Shown piece after piece: positions 31,201-43,400 of a stretch of DNA of 64,000 nt. Numbering within the stretch: position 1 is the first letter of the stretch; the number at the start of each line of letters is the position of its first letter. Both the position numbers and the translations under genes were made by a program. The stretch comes from Tritrichomonas musculus (Eukaryota > Parabasalia > Tritrichomonadida > Tritrichomonadidae), in assembly GCA_039105265.1 (NCBI GenBank), contig JAPFFF010000009.1:4526001-4590000 (forward strand), given 5' to 3'. Under the pieces are notes generated by a model. It ran no database searches and had not been told where the DNA came from. It saw only the letters and a program-made list of their open reading frames with translations.

Positions 31201-33743
31201 AATTCTGAATTTTGATTAACTTCAACATTTTTCAATGATTTGTTGTCTGAACATTCATGCGATGCAATAGGTTTTGCGTTCGAAGGAATATATATTTGTT
31301 TGCACTCAGAATTCGTATATAATAAAACATCATAATTGTCACTTTTTGGATTGGTTTTGTAAAGTAGATATTGGTTGTCTTTATAAATGAATCTGTTATT
31401 ATTTGGGGAGATTGTAATTTCATTTATTGAAAATCCTTCAACGGAAAGCTCAATCAAGTGTTCTGGAATAAATATTTTGTTGATTTTAGTGCTACAAAAT
31501 GCACACTTATCAATGCAAAGTAATTCTGAATTTGCTGGAATTTCAATATTAGTGAGATTTGTACAATAGTTGAATGCATATGCACAGATCATTTTAACAT
31601 GTCGTGGAATATAAATATTCTTGATTGATGTTGATGCAAATGCATATTCGCCTATATAGAGTAATTTCGATTCTTCTCCAATTTCAATTATTTCAAGATT
31701 TTCACAACCTGAAAATGCAGTGTTACCTATTTTTAAAACTTCGTTTGGAATCTTTATTTTGGAAAGATTCGTAAATGCAAATGATGATTCATCAATCATT
31801 TTTAATCGTGATTCATCTGAGATATTAACATATTGAAGAAAATTACAATTAAAGAACGCTTTATCAAAAATATGTGAAACTTTTGAAGGAATGTTAATCC
31901 TTTCAATAATTGTGTTCTCGAATGATTGTCGTCCAATCTTTTCTAATTGTGAATTTACCGCAATATTGACATCTCTTAGATTTTTGCAATTATAAAATGC
32001 TTTTTCTCCAATAATTCGAACTTGTGAAGGAATATTTATTTCTTCAATTTGTGTTTTTTCAAATGCTGATTCACAAATCATCTCTAATTTTGATTTCGCT
32101 GGAAGTTGAACTTTTCGTAATAACTCGAAATGACTGAATGCAAATGGTGAAATTATTTTGATATTTGGTGGAATACAAACTTCTTCAAGATCTAAACGAG
32201 CTGCGATCAAAATATCAAAATTGTCACTTTGTCTATCGGTTTTACCAAGTAAAAATTTATTATCTTTATATATGAAGTTCTTGTTTAGAGGTGATATTTC
32301 AATATCATAAATTGATTTAATATCAAAATTCCATCCTTCTCCAAATGTATCGAAACATGGTGGAATGTAAAAATGTTCAATGCATGTCATTGTAAATGCA
32401 TATTTACCAACGGTCTTTAATTTTGAGTTTTTATCAATCGTCAACTTTCCAAGATGTACACAATTGGCAAATGCAAGATCATCGATGGTTATAACATTCT
32501 TTGGAATTGATATTTCAGCTAGACCTGTTGAAAAAAATGCATGTTTCCCGATGTATTTCAATTGTGATTTATTGGAAAACTCAACATTTTTCAGTTCATC
32601 ACAGCGATAAAACGCATAAAATCCAATTTCGCTGACACTGGCTGGAATTGAAACTTTTTCTAAATATCTGCATTCATCAAATGCATTGTTTGAAATAATT
32701 TCAACACTCGATGGAATTATCGCTTCTTTAATATCACGTCGTGAATATATAAGAACATTAAATTTGTCACTTTTTGAGTTTGCTTTGCCAAGTAAAAATT
32801 GGTCATCTTTGTAAATGAAGTTTTTGTTCTTTTGTGAAATTTCAATCTTTTCGAATGCAACTCCAATCTGCCATTCTTCTTCTAGTTCGCTCAAACTTGA
32901 AGGGAAATAAATAGATGAAACTATTGAGTAAGAAAATGCATTCCGACCGATTTTTTTAAGTTGTGAATCTGATTGAATTTCAATCGTTCTCAATGATGAA
33001 CATCCATCAAATGCACTCGCCGAAATCACAGTAACATTTGATGGAATAATTGCTTTAGTAAGATCACGTCGTGCAAATAATAAAACATCAAAGTTGTCGC
33101 TTTTTGGATCAGTCTTACCAAGTAAGAATTGGTTATCTTTGTACATGAAATTCTTGTTATCTGGAGAAACTGTAATATTCGTCAAATGGTTCGTGGAGTA
33201 GCACCATCCATCTCTGAGTTCTCTCATATTTTTTGGAATGAAAAGTGATTTGATTTTTGAATTATAGAATGAATTTTCATAAATAGTATGAACCTCTGAA
33301 TCATTAGAAAAGTGAAGTGATTTAATAAGTTTTGAATTGTCAATCGAACTGGATATAATGCTCGTGATTATGTATTCTTTCATTTCATGGTTGATACTAC
33401 GAGGAACTGTGAAGTCAATTGGCATCCGATCAAAACTTATTATATCAAATAACGAAGCTGTATTATTCTTTGTATCGATTTTTAATTTCATTCCATCTTT
33501 CGTGATTTCCTTCATTAATAAAATATTGATCAATTCTAAATCAAATCTTCGAATTGCTAAACGCAGAATTTGTCTTATATCTTCAAGTTGTTTGCTCGAA
33601 TCAATATTGCTGTTATTTTTTAAAAGATCAATAACTTTTTCTTTCTTCTCTTCTGCAAGTATTGAAAGTTCGCCTTGAAATTCTTCAATTGGGACTTGGT
33701 AATTCAAATTTGATCTTGATATTTCGGTAGAAATTGGTTCCAT
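28299..33743 (-). CDS. large LRR_5 (BspA-type) protein with internal duplication
   Basis: The protein has 1814 residues. It starts with about 75 residues of helical sequence (ELSILAEEKKEKVIDLLKNN, RFDLELINILLM). The LRR cap module follows (KLKIDTKNNTASLFD...FTVPRSIN), and then LRR_5 units of about 23 residues (LKxIGxxAFxxTxIxxIxIPxxV). Islands with the pattern GWC...ITVSPDNKNFxYKDNQFLLGK interrupt the LRR units. The whole block, including the helical lead-in, is then repeated in frame with a period of 842 residues. There is no signal peptide, membrane anchor or Pro-rich stalk, unlike the surface BspA protein at 562-1819. An intracellular or unconventionally exported protein is therefore more likely. 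The role is unknown; LRR_5 solenoids bind proteins. Both halves are open and well preserved. Confidence 0.85.
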   Translation of the reverse strand: MEPISTEISRSNLNYQVPIEEFQGELSILAEEKKEKVIDLLKNNSNIDSSKQLEDIRQILRLAIRRFDLELINILLMKEITKDGMKLKIDTKNNTASLFDIISFDRMPIDFTVPRSINHEMKEYIITSIISSSIDNSKLIKSLHFSNDSEVHTIYENSFYNSKIKSLFIPKNMRELRDGWCYSTNHLTNITVSPDNKNFMYKDNQFLLGKTDPKSDNFDVLLFARRDLTKAIIPSNVTVISASAFDGCSSLRTIEIQSDSQLKKIGRNAFSYSIVSSIYFPSSLSELEEEWQIGVAFEKIEISQKNKNFIYKDDQFLLGKANSKSDKFNVLIYSRRDIKEAIIPSSVEIISNNAFDECRYLEKVSIPASVSEIGFYAFYRCDELKNVEFSNKSQLKYIGKHAFFSTGLAEISIPKNVITIDDLAFANCVHLGKLTIDKNSKLKTVGKYAFTMTCIEHFYIPPCFDTFGEGWNFDIKSIYDIEISPLNKNFIYKDNKFLLGKTDRQSDNFDILIAARLDLEEVCIPPNIKIISPFAFSHFELLRKVQLPAKSKLEMICESAFEKTQIEEINIPSQVRIIGEKAFYNCKNLRDVNIAVNSQLEKIGRQSFENTIIERINIPSKVSHIFDKAFFNCNFLQYVNISDESRLKMIDESSFAFTNLSKIKIPNEVLKIGNTAFSGCENLEIIEIGEESKLLYIGEYAFASTSIKNIYIPRHVKMICAYAFNYCTNLTNIEIPANSELLCIDKCAFCSTKINKIFIPEHLIELSVEGFSINEITISPNNNRFIYKDNQYLLYKTNPKSDNYDVLLYTNSECKQIYIPSNAKPIASHECSDNKSLKNVEVNQNSELKNIDESSFGFSVIEKLQSELSMLTEEKKEKVIDLLKNNSNINSSKQFEDIKQILGLAIRRFDLELINILLMKEITKDGMKLKIDTKNNTASLFDIINSDRMPIDFTVPRSINHEMKEYIITSIISSSIDNSKLIKSLHFSNDSEVHTIYENSFYNSKIKSLFIPKNMRELKDGWCCYTDHLTNITVSPDNKNFIYKDNQFLLGKTDPKSDNFDVLLFARRDLTKAIIPSNVTVISASAFDECSSLRTIEIQSDSQLKKIGRNAFSYSIVSSIYFPSSLSELEEEWQIGVAFEKIEISQKNKNFIYKDDQFLLGKTNSKSDKFNVLIYSRRDIKEAIIPSSVEIISNNAFDGCRYLEKVSIPASVSEIGFYAFYRCDELKNVEFSNKSQLKYIGKHAFFSTGLAEISIPKNVITIDDLAFANCVHLGKLTIDKNSKLKTVGKYAFTMTCIEHFYIPPCLDAFGEGWNFDIKSIYDIEISPLNKNFIYKDNKFLLGKTDRQSDNFDILIAARLDLEEVCIPPNIKIISPFAFSHFELLRKVQLPAKSKLEMICESAFEKTQIEEIDIPSQVRIIGEKAFYNCKNLRDVNIAVNSQLEKIGRQSFENTIIERINIPSKVSHIFDKAFFNCNFLQYVDISDESRLKMIDESSFAFTNLSKIKIPNEVLKIGNTAFSGCENLEIIEIGEESKLLYIGEYAFASTSIKNIYIPRHVKMICAYAFNYCTNLTNIEIPANSELLCIDKCAFCSTKINKIFIPEHLIELSVEGFSINEITISPNNNKFIYKDNQYLLYKTNPKSDNYDVFVYANSGCKQIDIPSSIKSIVSHACDGNRLLKSVIVNPNSELRIIGESSFSLTNIEKFFIPKKLLTIESYAFSFCKKLHIIYGLENSDIQKIGDFAFSNTNLNSLIIPSTVSELGHNAFNFCFSISIIEFSENNLLKSVNKSQFQSCGNLIVMIPVSMVHLINEQI
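28635..33686 (-). repeat. 2526-bp in-frame tandem duplication
   Basis: Positions 28635-31160 and 31161-33686 are homologous at a constant offset of 2526 bp (842 codons). Most of the length differs at only scattered positions, but about 165 bp at the left end of each unit (28640-28805 versus 31166-31331) is clearly more diverged. At the junction, IEK of one LRR unit passes directly into LQSELSMLTEEKKEK, the N-terminal helix of the next copy. Confidence 0.9.
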
Positions 33744-33884
33744 TTACGAAAATTTTGACAATAAATTTTTGAAAAAAATCATATTATCTTTTAAACTTTT
33801 TCATAAATTTTATAACAATCGTTTATTGTTAACTATATGAAAACGAATCAGAGACAAAGAAGTACATATGAATACTAGTGATAA

Positions 33885-34135
33885 AGATGAGCCAGGGATA
33901 AAGACTAATTACAAGTGATTATGAATTAGAGATAAGAAATATAGATAATGACAAACTCTAGATGATGGCCAACTACATTTAACGACGAACTACAAACGAC
34001 GACGAATTACAGAAGAAGAAAAATTACAGATGACGACGAATTGAAGACAAAATAAATTATAAATGAAGAATAATTACAGATGAGGACTACAGGCAAAAAA
34101 GAATTGCAGAATACGACGAATTACAGATTAACAAG
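33885..34135. repeat. imperfect short repeat, GACGACGAATTACAG type
   Basis: Between the diverging genes at 33743 and 34458, a motif close to ACGACGAATTACAGATG recurs about ten times with variable spacing of roughly 15-25 bp (clearest at 33988-34045 and 34095-34130). It is less AT-rich than its surroundings. No coding frame runs through it. It could be a decayed minisatellite. Confidence 0.55.
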
Positions 34136-34457
34136 TTGATTATAGCAAAATAACCTTTTTTCTTGAACTATTTATCTTAATACTTTTGGAAATTATCAAA
34201 ATTTTGATGACTTTTTTATCACAACTTTTTAGACTTATGGAAATTTCAGTGATTTTTTAAGCACATACTTTTAGACTTAGTATAATTAACTTGACTTTTT
34301 CATCAATAAAGTTCGAGTCTACCTCATTGAGTAAAGGTAAAATTTTTCAATAAGTTTTATATTCACTTTTTCAATATCCTATAGTTTAATTAACGTTTAA
34401 AAATAGTTTCATTTGTCAAATTAAAAAAAAAAAAAACTTTAGCATATTTACATCCAA

Positions 34458-37400
34458 ATGACCGATAAAATCATTAATACTGATTTTAATGAAGTGACAG
34501 AAAGTGTTTTTGAAATAGTGAATGTAGTTAAAAAGGCAGTTATTATAAATATGTATCATAAATTCATTTTTTTCAAACTTTCTTTAACTAATAATTCCCC
34601 CGATCATATTACTCAAATAAAAAAACTTATTGAAACTTCTTTATTAAATAAACTGAGTGATTCAAGATTCATTATATGTTCAATATTAGAAATTTCGAAA
34701 AGGCGTCCATTCATATTTCCTGTTCAAAGCAAGGAGAACAAAATTAAAAATATCGATATTAATAATAATTCCTCTTTTGAAATCATCAATTCAGTTATTT
34801 GCATTGAAAATACAGTTTTATTTGTCGAATATATAGACCTTCATTTTTTAAAGCAAATTCTTTCCAAAACAAGATCCTCCATTATTTTTCTTCACAAATC
34901 AGCTGATAGTTTAACTTATACTGCTGAAAAAGAAGAAATTCTTACAGATTTTAAGACATTTTATGAAAAAATTGATGCAAATATAAAGAAAATTTATTTG
35001 ATTCAAAACACGATTCAACCAATTTTTACATATTTAATTAGAAGGTATTTTTATCCTTCATATTTTTTTAAAAATAAAGGATTTTTTAAATTTAATGCTG
35101 ATCAAAATCAATATTCTTTTGAAGAAACCGTAAAGTCAAAAATAATGGATAATTTAAATGAAAATCAATTAAAAAAAGAAAATAATAGCAGCTTAGATTT
35201 AATAGTTAATGAAGAATTTATACGAAGAAAAAAACAAATTGAAAATAAGCCTAAAACTTATTCATTTAAAATGTCTGATTTTATGTTTATTAGAGATATC
35301 CATAATAAAGATTTTTCAATCAAACTGGTCCTTCATATTGAAACTCTTTATATTTTCGCAATGAAAATAACACATGCAAATGCTAATGAAAAAAAATTCT
35401 GCCAAAATTACTCACATCGTTGCATAACCAAATTTTATGGATTTGTTTGGGAAAATAAATCGATAGTTGGGATAGTTTATGAGTATATGTCTAATGGATC
35501 TCTCACAAAGTTCAAGAATAATAAAAACATAAGTAGCGCTTTTCTAGTAATGACAATTAATCGTATTTTCCAAGGAATAAATTATCTTCATTCAAATAAA
35601 CTTTTTCATAGAGATATTAAACCTACAAATATCTTATTTGATAATGACAATTTGGCTTATATTTCTGATTTTGAGTCAATTCGTTCTCATGTTGACCAAA
35701 AAGAAATCGGAACAAAAAAAATGACTGAAGTTTTTACTCAAGATTATTGTTCTATTTTTTATTCAGCACCTGAATTATATGACGGTAAGTACGTGTCTTA
35801 TCCAACAGATATATATTCTTTTGGATTAATTATATATTACATTTTTGAAAACAAAAATTTACTAAATGATTGGAATTATGAACATATTAAAAACTTTTTG
35901 AGAAATGAAAATTATCCACTCATTAATGGTGCTTCTGAAAAAATACAAAATATTTTCCAATCATGTATTAAATTCAACCAAGAAGACAGGATTAAAAATC
36001 ATGAAATCAAAGAAATACTTATTGAAGAAACATCAAATATTTATTATTTGTTAGAATATTTATCAAAAGAACTTGATCAGCAAAAAATTGAAGAACTAAC
36101 ACAGTTTTTAATAGAAAGTCTTTATATTCGATTTTTAAGCGAAAGTCCACATGAATTGGATAAATATATTAAGGAAATAATGCAAGATTTCTTTTATTTT
36201 AGAGAAGTAAGAGAAAGACAATCTTTTCATTTTAATACAGGACCTCTGTATTTAAAAATTGATGGAATCGATGTATGTTATTTAGAAAACATGCTATATA
36301 TTGAATTTTTTATTCATCCAAGCAATTCATATGCTCTTTTTGATATGGCTAATATGTTTTTCAATGGAAAAGAAGTAGAACAAAATTATGAAAAGGCTAA
36401 AAAGTTTTATAAGTTATCAGCAAAACAAAGCAACTCCTATGCACTGTTAATGCTTGGTTATTTATATGAAAAAGGAAAGGGAGTTGTGAAAAATTATAAG
36501 AAAGCGAAAGAATATTATGAAAAATCAATCAAATTTAATAATTCATATGCCTTTTTAATGTTAGGAAATCTTTACGAGCATGGCAGGAGCGTGAAAACCG
36601 ATTTAAATAAAGCTTTGCTTTATTATAAATTGTCAGCTCAAAAAAGCAATGAATTTGCTTACCTGAAATTAATGAATTTATGTAAAAAAATGAAATCTAT
36701 TGAAAAAGATCCTTCAACAGCTAAAAAATATCTTGAAAAATTCTATGAGCAAAATATATCTAATATGTTTTGCATATTATCCTCTCTTTTATATGCAAAA
36801 GTTTTACCATATCATATCGTTGCGAAAAAGTATTCGGCAATATCACCAAATCAAAACAGTGGTAATACACTTTTGATGTTGGGCAATTTTTGCTTAGAAA
36901 AAAAAAGCGATAAGATTGATTACCAAAAAGTAAAGCAATATTATGAGTTAGCTTTGCAACGAAATAATTCTAATCCTCTGCTAATGCTAAGAGATTTTTA
37001 TTATAAAGGCAAAGGTGATAAAATTAATTATCAAAAAGTTATGCAATATTATGAGTTTTCATCCCAGAAATATAATTCTAATGCATATTTAATGTTGGGA
37101 AACATTCATCTTAAAGGAGAAGGTACTATAATTGATTATCAAAAGGCAAAGAAATATTATGAATTAGCTTCTAAATACGAAAATTCATATGGTATGTTAA
37201 TGCTAGGATTTCTATACTACTATGGTTTAGGAGTTGAAAAAAATATCGAAAAAGCTATTGAATATTTTGAATTATCAAAAGAGAAAAATAATTCAGATGC
37301 TTACTTGATTCTTGGCAACATTTATTACCATGGTAATGGTGTAAAACAAGATTTTTATAAAGCAAAAGAATATTATATATCTTCATCACAATTAGGTAAT

Positions 37401-40400
37401 TCTGAAGCTATTTTAAAATTAGGAAAAATATATGAATTGGGTATTTTTGACAAAATAGATTATGCTAAAGCGAAAGAGTATTATGAATTATCAATTAAAC
37501 AAAACAATTACAATGCTTTGTATCAATTAAGCTGTCTTTATCTACGAGGAAAAGGTGTTAAAAATAGTCAATCTGAAGCCAAGCAATATTTTGATTTATA
37601 TATTCAAAATATTAAAAGTGATTCAATTTTTAATTCTGGAAATCTATATCATTATGGTAAAAACATTCAAAAAAAATTTCTCAAGTGCAAAGATTATTGT
37701 TTAAAATGCTGTGATGAAATTATATCAAATTCGTTTCTATTGAGTGGTAAATTTTATTATAATCAGAAAGATATTGATAATAGTTTTTTGAAAGCCAAAT
37801 TTTACTTTGAATTATCATCAGAGCAAAATAATGCAGAAGCTCTTTTCAATCTAGGAAATATGTATGATTTAGGTGAGGGAGTAATACAAGATTTTTCTGT
37901 TGCTAAAAAAATATACAAAATTCTTGCAAAAATGAACAATTCGGAAGCTCTTTTGAAATTGGGAGACATGCATTTTAATGGGCATGGAGTCGATGTTGAT
38001 ATCATGAAAGCCAAAAAATATTATGAATTATCAATGAAACAAAATAATTCCACTTCAATTTATAAAATAGGAAATCTTTATTATTTTGGTCATGGAGTTG
38101 AACAAGATTATTTGAAAGCAATAGAATATTATGAATTATCATCACAATTGAATAATCATAATGCTCTTTTTATGCTTGGAAAAATGTATTTTTATGGATA
38201 TGGTGTCAAACAAAACTATTCTAAAGCCCAAAAATATTTTGAATTATCTTTTAAGCATAATAATACTGAATCATGTATTATGCTTGGAAATATTTATTAT
38301 AATGGATATGGAAATAAACAAAATTATACCAAAGCAAAATATTTTTTTGAATTGGCTGCAAAACAAGATGATTCTGATGCTCTTTTAAAGTTAGGAAATA
38401 TTTATTGTTTTGGATATGGTGTTGAACAAAATTTTTCAAAAGCTAAAGAATATTATGACAAATCTGCAGAGAAGAATAATTCAGATGCTCTTATTGAAAT
38501 AGGTAATCTTTTTTTATATGGCTTGGGTGTCAAAAAAGACTTTTTGGAAGCTAAAAAATATTATAATATGTCAGCTAAACTTAATAATTCGGATGCTTTA
38601 ATTAAAATAGGAGATTTATATGAGTCTGGAAATGGTTTTACTAAAAGCTATTCAAATGCAAAGCATTATTATGAATTATCGGCTGAAAAAAATAATCCAA
38701 TTGCCTTTTTAAAGTTAGGTAATCTTTATAAATCAGGTAAAGGTGTAAATAGAGAGTTCAAAACAGCTAAAAAATATTATGAGCTAGCAGCCAAACACGA
38801 TAATCCTGAAGCATTATTCATGCTTGGATATTTTTATTATTATGCTACTGGAGTTAAGCAAGATTACAAAAAAGCCAAAGAATATTTTGAATTAGCTATG
38901 GCTCTCAAAAATTCAGATGCATCATTTATGCTTGGCAATATTTATTTTTATGGATATGGTACTAAAAAAGATATCGCAAAGGCACAAAAATATTATGAAT
39001 TGGCAGCTCAACAAAGACATGTAAATGCTCTTTTAAAATTAAAGAATTTCGATAGTCATAATGAAAATGATAATCAAAGTAATGACTCTTCATTATCTCT
39101 AATTGAATCTGATGATCTTTTAAAAACTGGAAATGAATACTTGAAAAAGAAAAATTATTTAGAATCAATGGAATATTATGAATTATCTGCTCAAAAAAAT
39201 AATTCAGATGCTTTATTCATGATAGGTAATCTTTATTTATTTGGCCTAGGTGTAGATAGAAATATTTTGAGATCAAGAGAATATTATTATTTATCATATC
39301 AGCGCAATAATTCGTATACTTTAATGAAGATAAATGAGAGTTTATTAGAAAAAAATTTTGAGGTCAATTCTTTATACAAGGAAAGTAATTCATATTCATG
39401 CTTGAAATTAGGAATGCATTACTTGAACGGTTTTGGTGTTGAAAAAGATTATAAAAAAGCTAAGGAATACTTTGAACAATCTGCTCACAATAAAAATGCT
39501 TATGCTTATCTAATGTTAGGGATTATGTATGAATTTGGTTTTTTAGAATCTAAAGATTACTCTAAAGCAATAGAATATTATAAATTATCTGCTCAAAATG
39601 ACAATTCATTTGCATTATTAATGCTAGGTAATCTTTATTTATATGGAAATGGTGTTAACAAAGATTTTTACCAAAGCAAAAAATATTATGAATTATCTTC
39701 ATTACATGATAACTCAGAATCAATTAGAAAGCTAAATAACCTTTTTATAAATGGAAATATTTTAGAATTTAAATATTACCAATCAGAAAGAGATTATAAT
39801 GACACTAATAAAGATCGTTCTGATGTTCTATTATATTTAGGAGGCAACTCTTTTCATAGATCTGAATATAAACAAGCAAAACAATATTTTGAGTTATCTG
39901 CAAATTACAATAATTCAGATGCTTTATTGATGATTGGTTTTATGTATTATTTTGGATTTGGAGTTGATATTGATTATCAACAAGCTAAACAATATTTTGA
40001 ATTATCAGCCAATTTTGACAATTCAGATGCTTTATTAATGCTAGGAAATCTTTATTACAATGGATACGGAGTTGAAAAGGATTATTCCAAGGCAAAAGAA
40101 TATTACGAGTTTTCTATACAATTAGATAATTATGATGCAATGTTAAGGCTTGGTAATTTATATTATTTTGGAAATGGTGTTAAAAAAAGGCATAATATTG
40201 CTGAAAAGTATTACAATTTATTATTAACACATCATAATAATTCATATGCCAATTTAATGCTTGGTAATATTTATTATTTGGGTTATGGTGTTGAACGGAA
40301 TTTCTATAGAGCTATTTCATATTATAAAGATCCTATACAGAATAATTCAATTTCTTTGTTAATAATTGGATATATTTATTTCTTTGGTATTGGTGTAAAA

Positions 40401-43400
40401 GAAGATCATATTAAAGCTGAAGAATTTTTCACATTATCATCAAAGCAAAATAATTCATACGCATTTTTAATGCTAGGCAATCTTTATTTTAAAAAGAAAA
40501 TATATAAAAAAGCAAAAGGTTATTATGACTCAGCTGCCAAACTAAATAATCCTTATGCAATTTATATGATTGGCTATCTTTATTATAATGGATATGGTGT
40601 TGAAAAGAATTATCCGAAGGCAAAAGAAATATTTGAATCAAAAATTCTCCAAAATGAATCGGATGCACTTCTAATGTTAGGAAATATCTATTATTTTGGC
40701 CATAATGTTAACATTAATTATTCAAAAGCCAAAAAATATTATGAAATGTCTGCTAATCATCAAAACTCCAAAGCCAATTTAATGCTGGGAAATATTTATT
40801 ATTTTGGAAATGGTGTTGAACAAAATCATTCAATTGCATGGAATTATTATCATGCATCAACAGGAAGAAATAATTCTTATGCTTATCTTAAAATAGGCGA
40901 TATTTATTATTTTGAAAAAGATTATTCAAAAGCATTTCAATTTTATACGATATTCTCATTACAAAATGAATTACATCCTATTAAAAATCTAGCTAATCTA
41001 TATTATTTTGGAAAAGGCACAGATATAAATTATCTCGAAGCCAAGAAATACTATGAATTGTCAATAAAAGAAAATGATCAATATGCGCAGTTTATGTTGG
41101 GAAATATATATTATTTTGGAAAAGAGGTTAAACGAAATTTAAAAATTGCCAAGGAATTTTATGAATATTCAGCAGAACAAGATAATTCATATGCCCATTT
41201 AATGTTAGGTATTATTTATCAATTCGGAGATATAAATGAACAATATAAAGCAAAAAAACATTATAAAAAATCTGCTATGCAAAAGAATCCCTATGCACTT
41301 TTAATGTTAGGAAACCTTTATTATTTTGGAGATATTATCAAAAAAGATTATTCTAGAGCAAAAAAATATTATCATTTAGCAGAAGAATATAACAATTATG
41401 AAGCCTCTTTTATGATAGGAAATATTCATTATTATGGATATGGAGGAAATATAAATTATTCAAAAGCAAAAAAACATTATAAAATTGGTGCCAAAAAAGG
41501 ACACCAATACTCTGAATTAATGCTTGGAAATATTTATTATTTTGGTCTTGGTGTTGAAAAGGATTATTCAAAGGCGAAAAAATATTATAAATTGGCAATG
41601 AAACAAAATAACATCGATGCACTACTCATGATTGGTAACATATATTTTTATGGGAATGGAGGTAAACAAAATTATCAAAAATCTTATAAATATTTTGAAT
41701 TATCTTCAAGACAAGAAAATATCAATGCATTATTGATGCTAGGAATTCATTATTATTTTGGCTATTATGTTAAACAAGATTATTCTAAAGCTTTTAGTTA
41801 TTTCCAACAATCAGCTAAAAAAAATTGTGAATATGCATCGACTTTACTTGGAAATCTATATTATTTTGGTCACGGTGTCGAGAATAATTATGAAATTGCA
41901 AAATATTTTTATGATATAAATGGCGAGAACAGGAATTCAATTTCATCTTTGATGCTTGGAAACCTTTATTATTTAGGGAAAGGTGTTGATCAAAGTTATT
42001 TAAAAGCAAGAGAATATTATGAATTATCAGCAAAAAATAATAATTCAGATGCTTTATTAATGCTTGGAAATCTACATTATTTTGGTAATGAAACAATACG
42101 AGATTATTCAAAAGCTATTGAATATTTTGAATCATCAGCCAATTTTGACAATTCAGATGCTTTGTTAATGCTTGGAAATCTTTATTATTATGGAATTGGC
42201 GTTGAAAAAAATTATATAAAAGCAAAAAAGTATTATGAATTATCTGCTAAATTAAACAATTCGTATGCAAATCTGAAATTAGGAGATTTGTTTTTCTTTG
42301 GTTATGGATTCAATAAGAATTATTTTACGGCAAAAGATTATTATAATAAATCTTCTAAGCAAAATAATTCCTTTGCTTTTTTAAAGCTAGGAAATCTCTA
42401 TGAAAATGGACATGGTGTTCTTAAAAGTCATGATATTGCTATATTTAATTATGATACATCAGCAAAACTGAATAATCCATATGCTCTTTTAAAATTAGGA
42501 AATCTTTATTATATCGAAAATAACTTCTCAAAATCAGAGCAATATTATAAAAAATATTTACAAGATCATAATTTATTTTATGATGAAATTACAGACAATT
42601 CATTTAAACGATATTACTTGGTAGAAAATGATAAATCAATTATAGATCAAAATATTTCTTATGTTTATCTAATATTGGGTAATATATTTTATGAAAAAAA
42701 AGAATTTATAAAATCCAAAGAATACTTTGAGTTTTCAGACAAACAGAATAATTCATATGCTCAATTAATGTTAGGAAACCTTTATTATTATGGCCAAGGA
42801 GTGGAACAAAATTATATGATATCTAAAGAATATTTTGAAAAATCTGCTAATGGAGGAAATTCTCATGCTCTTTTAATGCTAGGAAAGATTTATCAAGGAA
42901 ATAATATCGATGATAATACAGATGGCTTTGAGGAGAAAGCAAAGTACTATTATGAGCAATCTGCTCAAAAAAATAACTCATATTCTCTATTGATATTAGG
43001 AAATTTTTATTATTTTGGTCACATGTTCAAGCAAGATTATTTAAAAGCCAAAGAGAAATATGAATTATCTGCTAGATTAAATAATTCTATTGCTTTATTA
43101 ATGTTGGGACTTCTTTATTATAATGGATATGGAGTAGAACAAAATTATACAAAAGCAAAAGAATACTTTGAATTGTCTTCAAAACATAACAATCCTTATG
43201 CAATGTTATATTTAGGAAATATGTATTGTTTTGGATATGGAGTAGAAATTGATTATAAAAAAGCTAGAGGTTATTTCGAGGAAGCTTCTATTCAAAATAA
43301 TTTGCATGCCCTCATTTATATGGGTCATTTATATTATTTTGGATTAGATGTTCACCGTGATGTAGCCAAAGCAAAAGAGTTTTATGAAAGGTCTGCACAA

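Noticed and set aside
28621-33678. Paired plus-strand open frames within the LRR gene (28861/31387, 29854/32380, 30811/33337)
   Set aside because: They are antisense shadows. Their exact pairing reflects the 2526-bp duplication.
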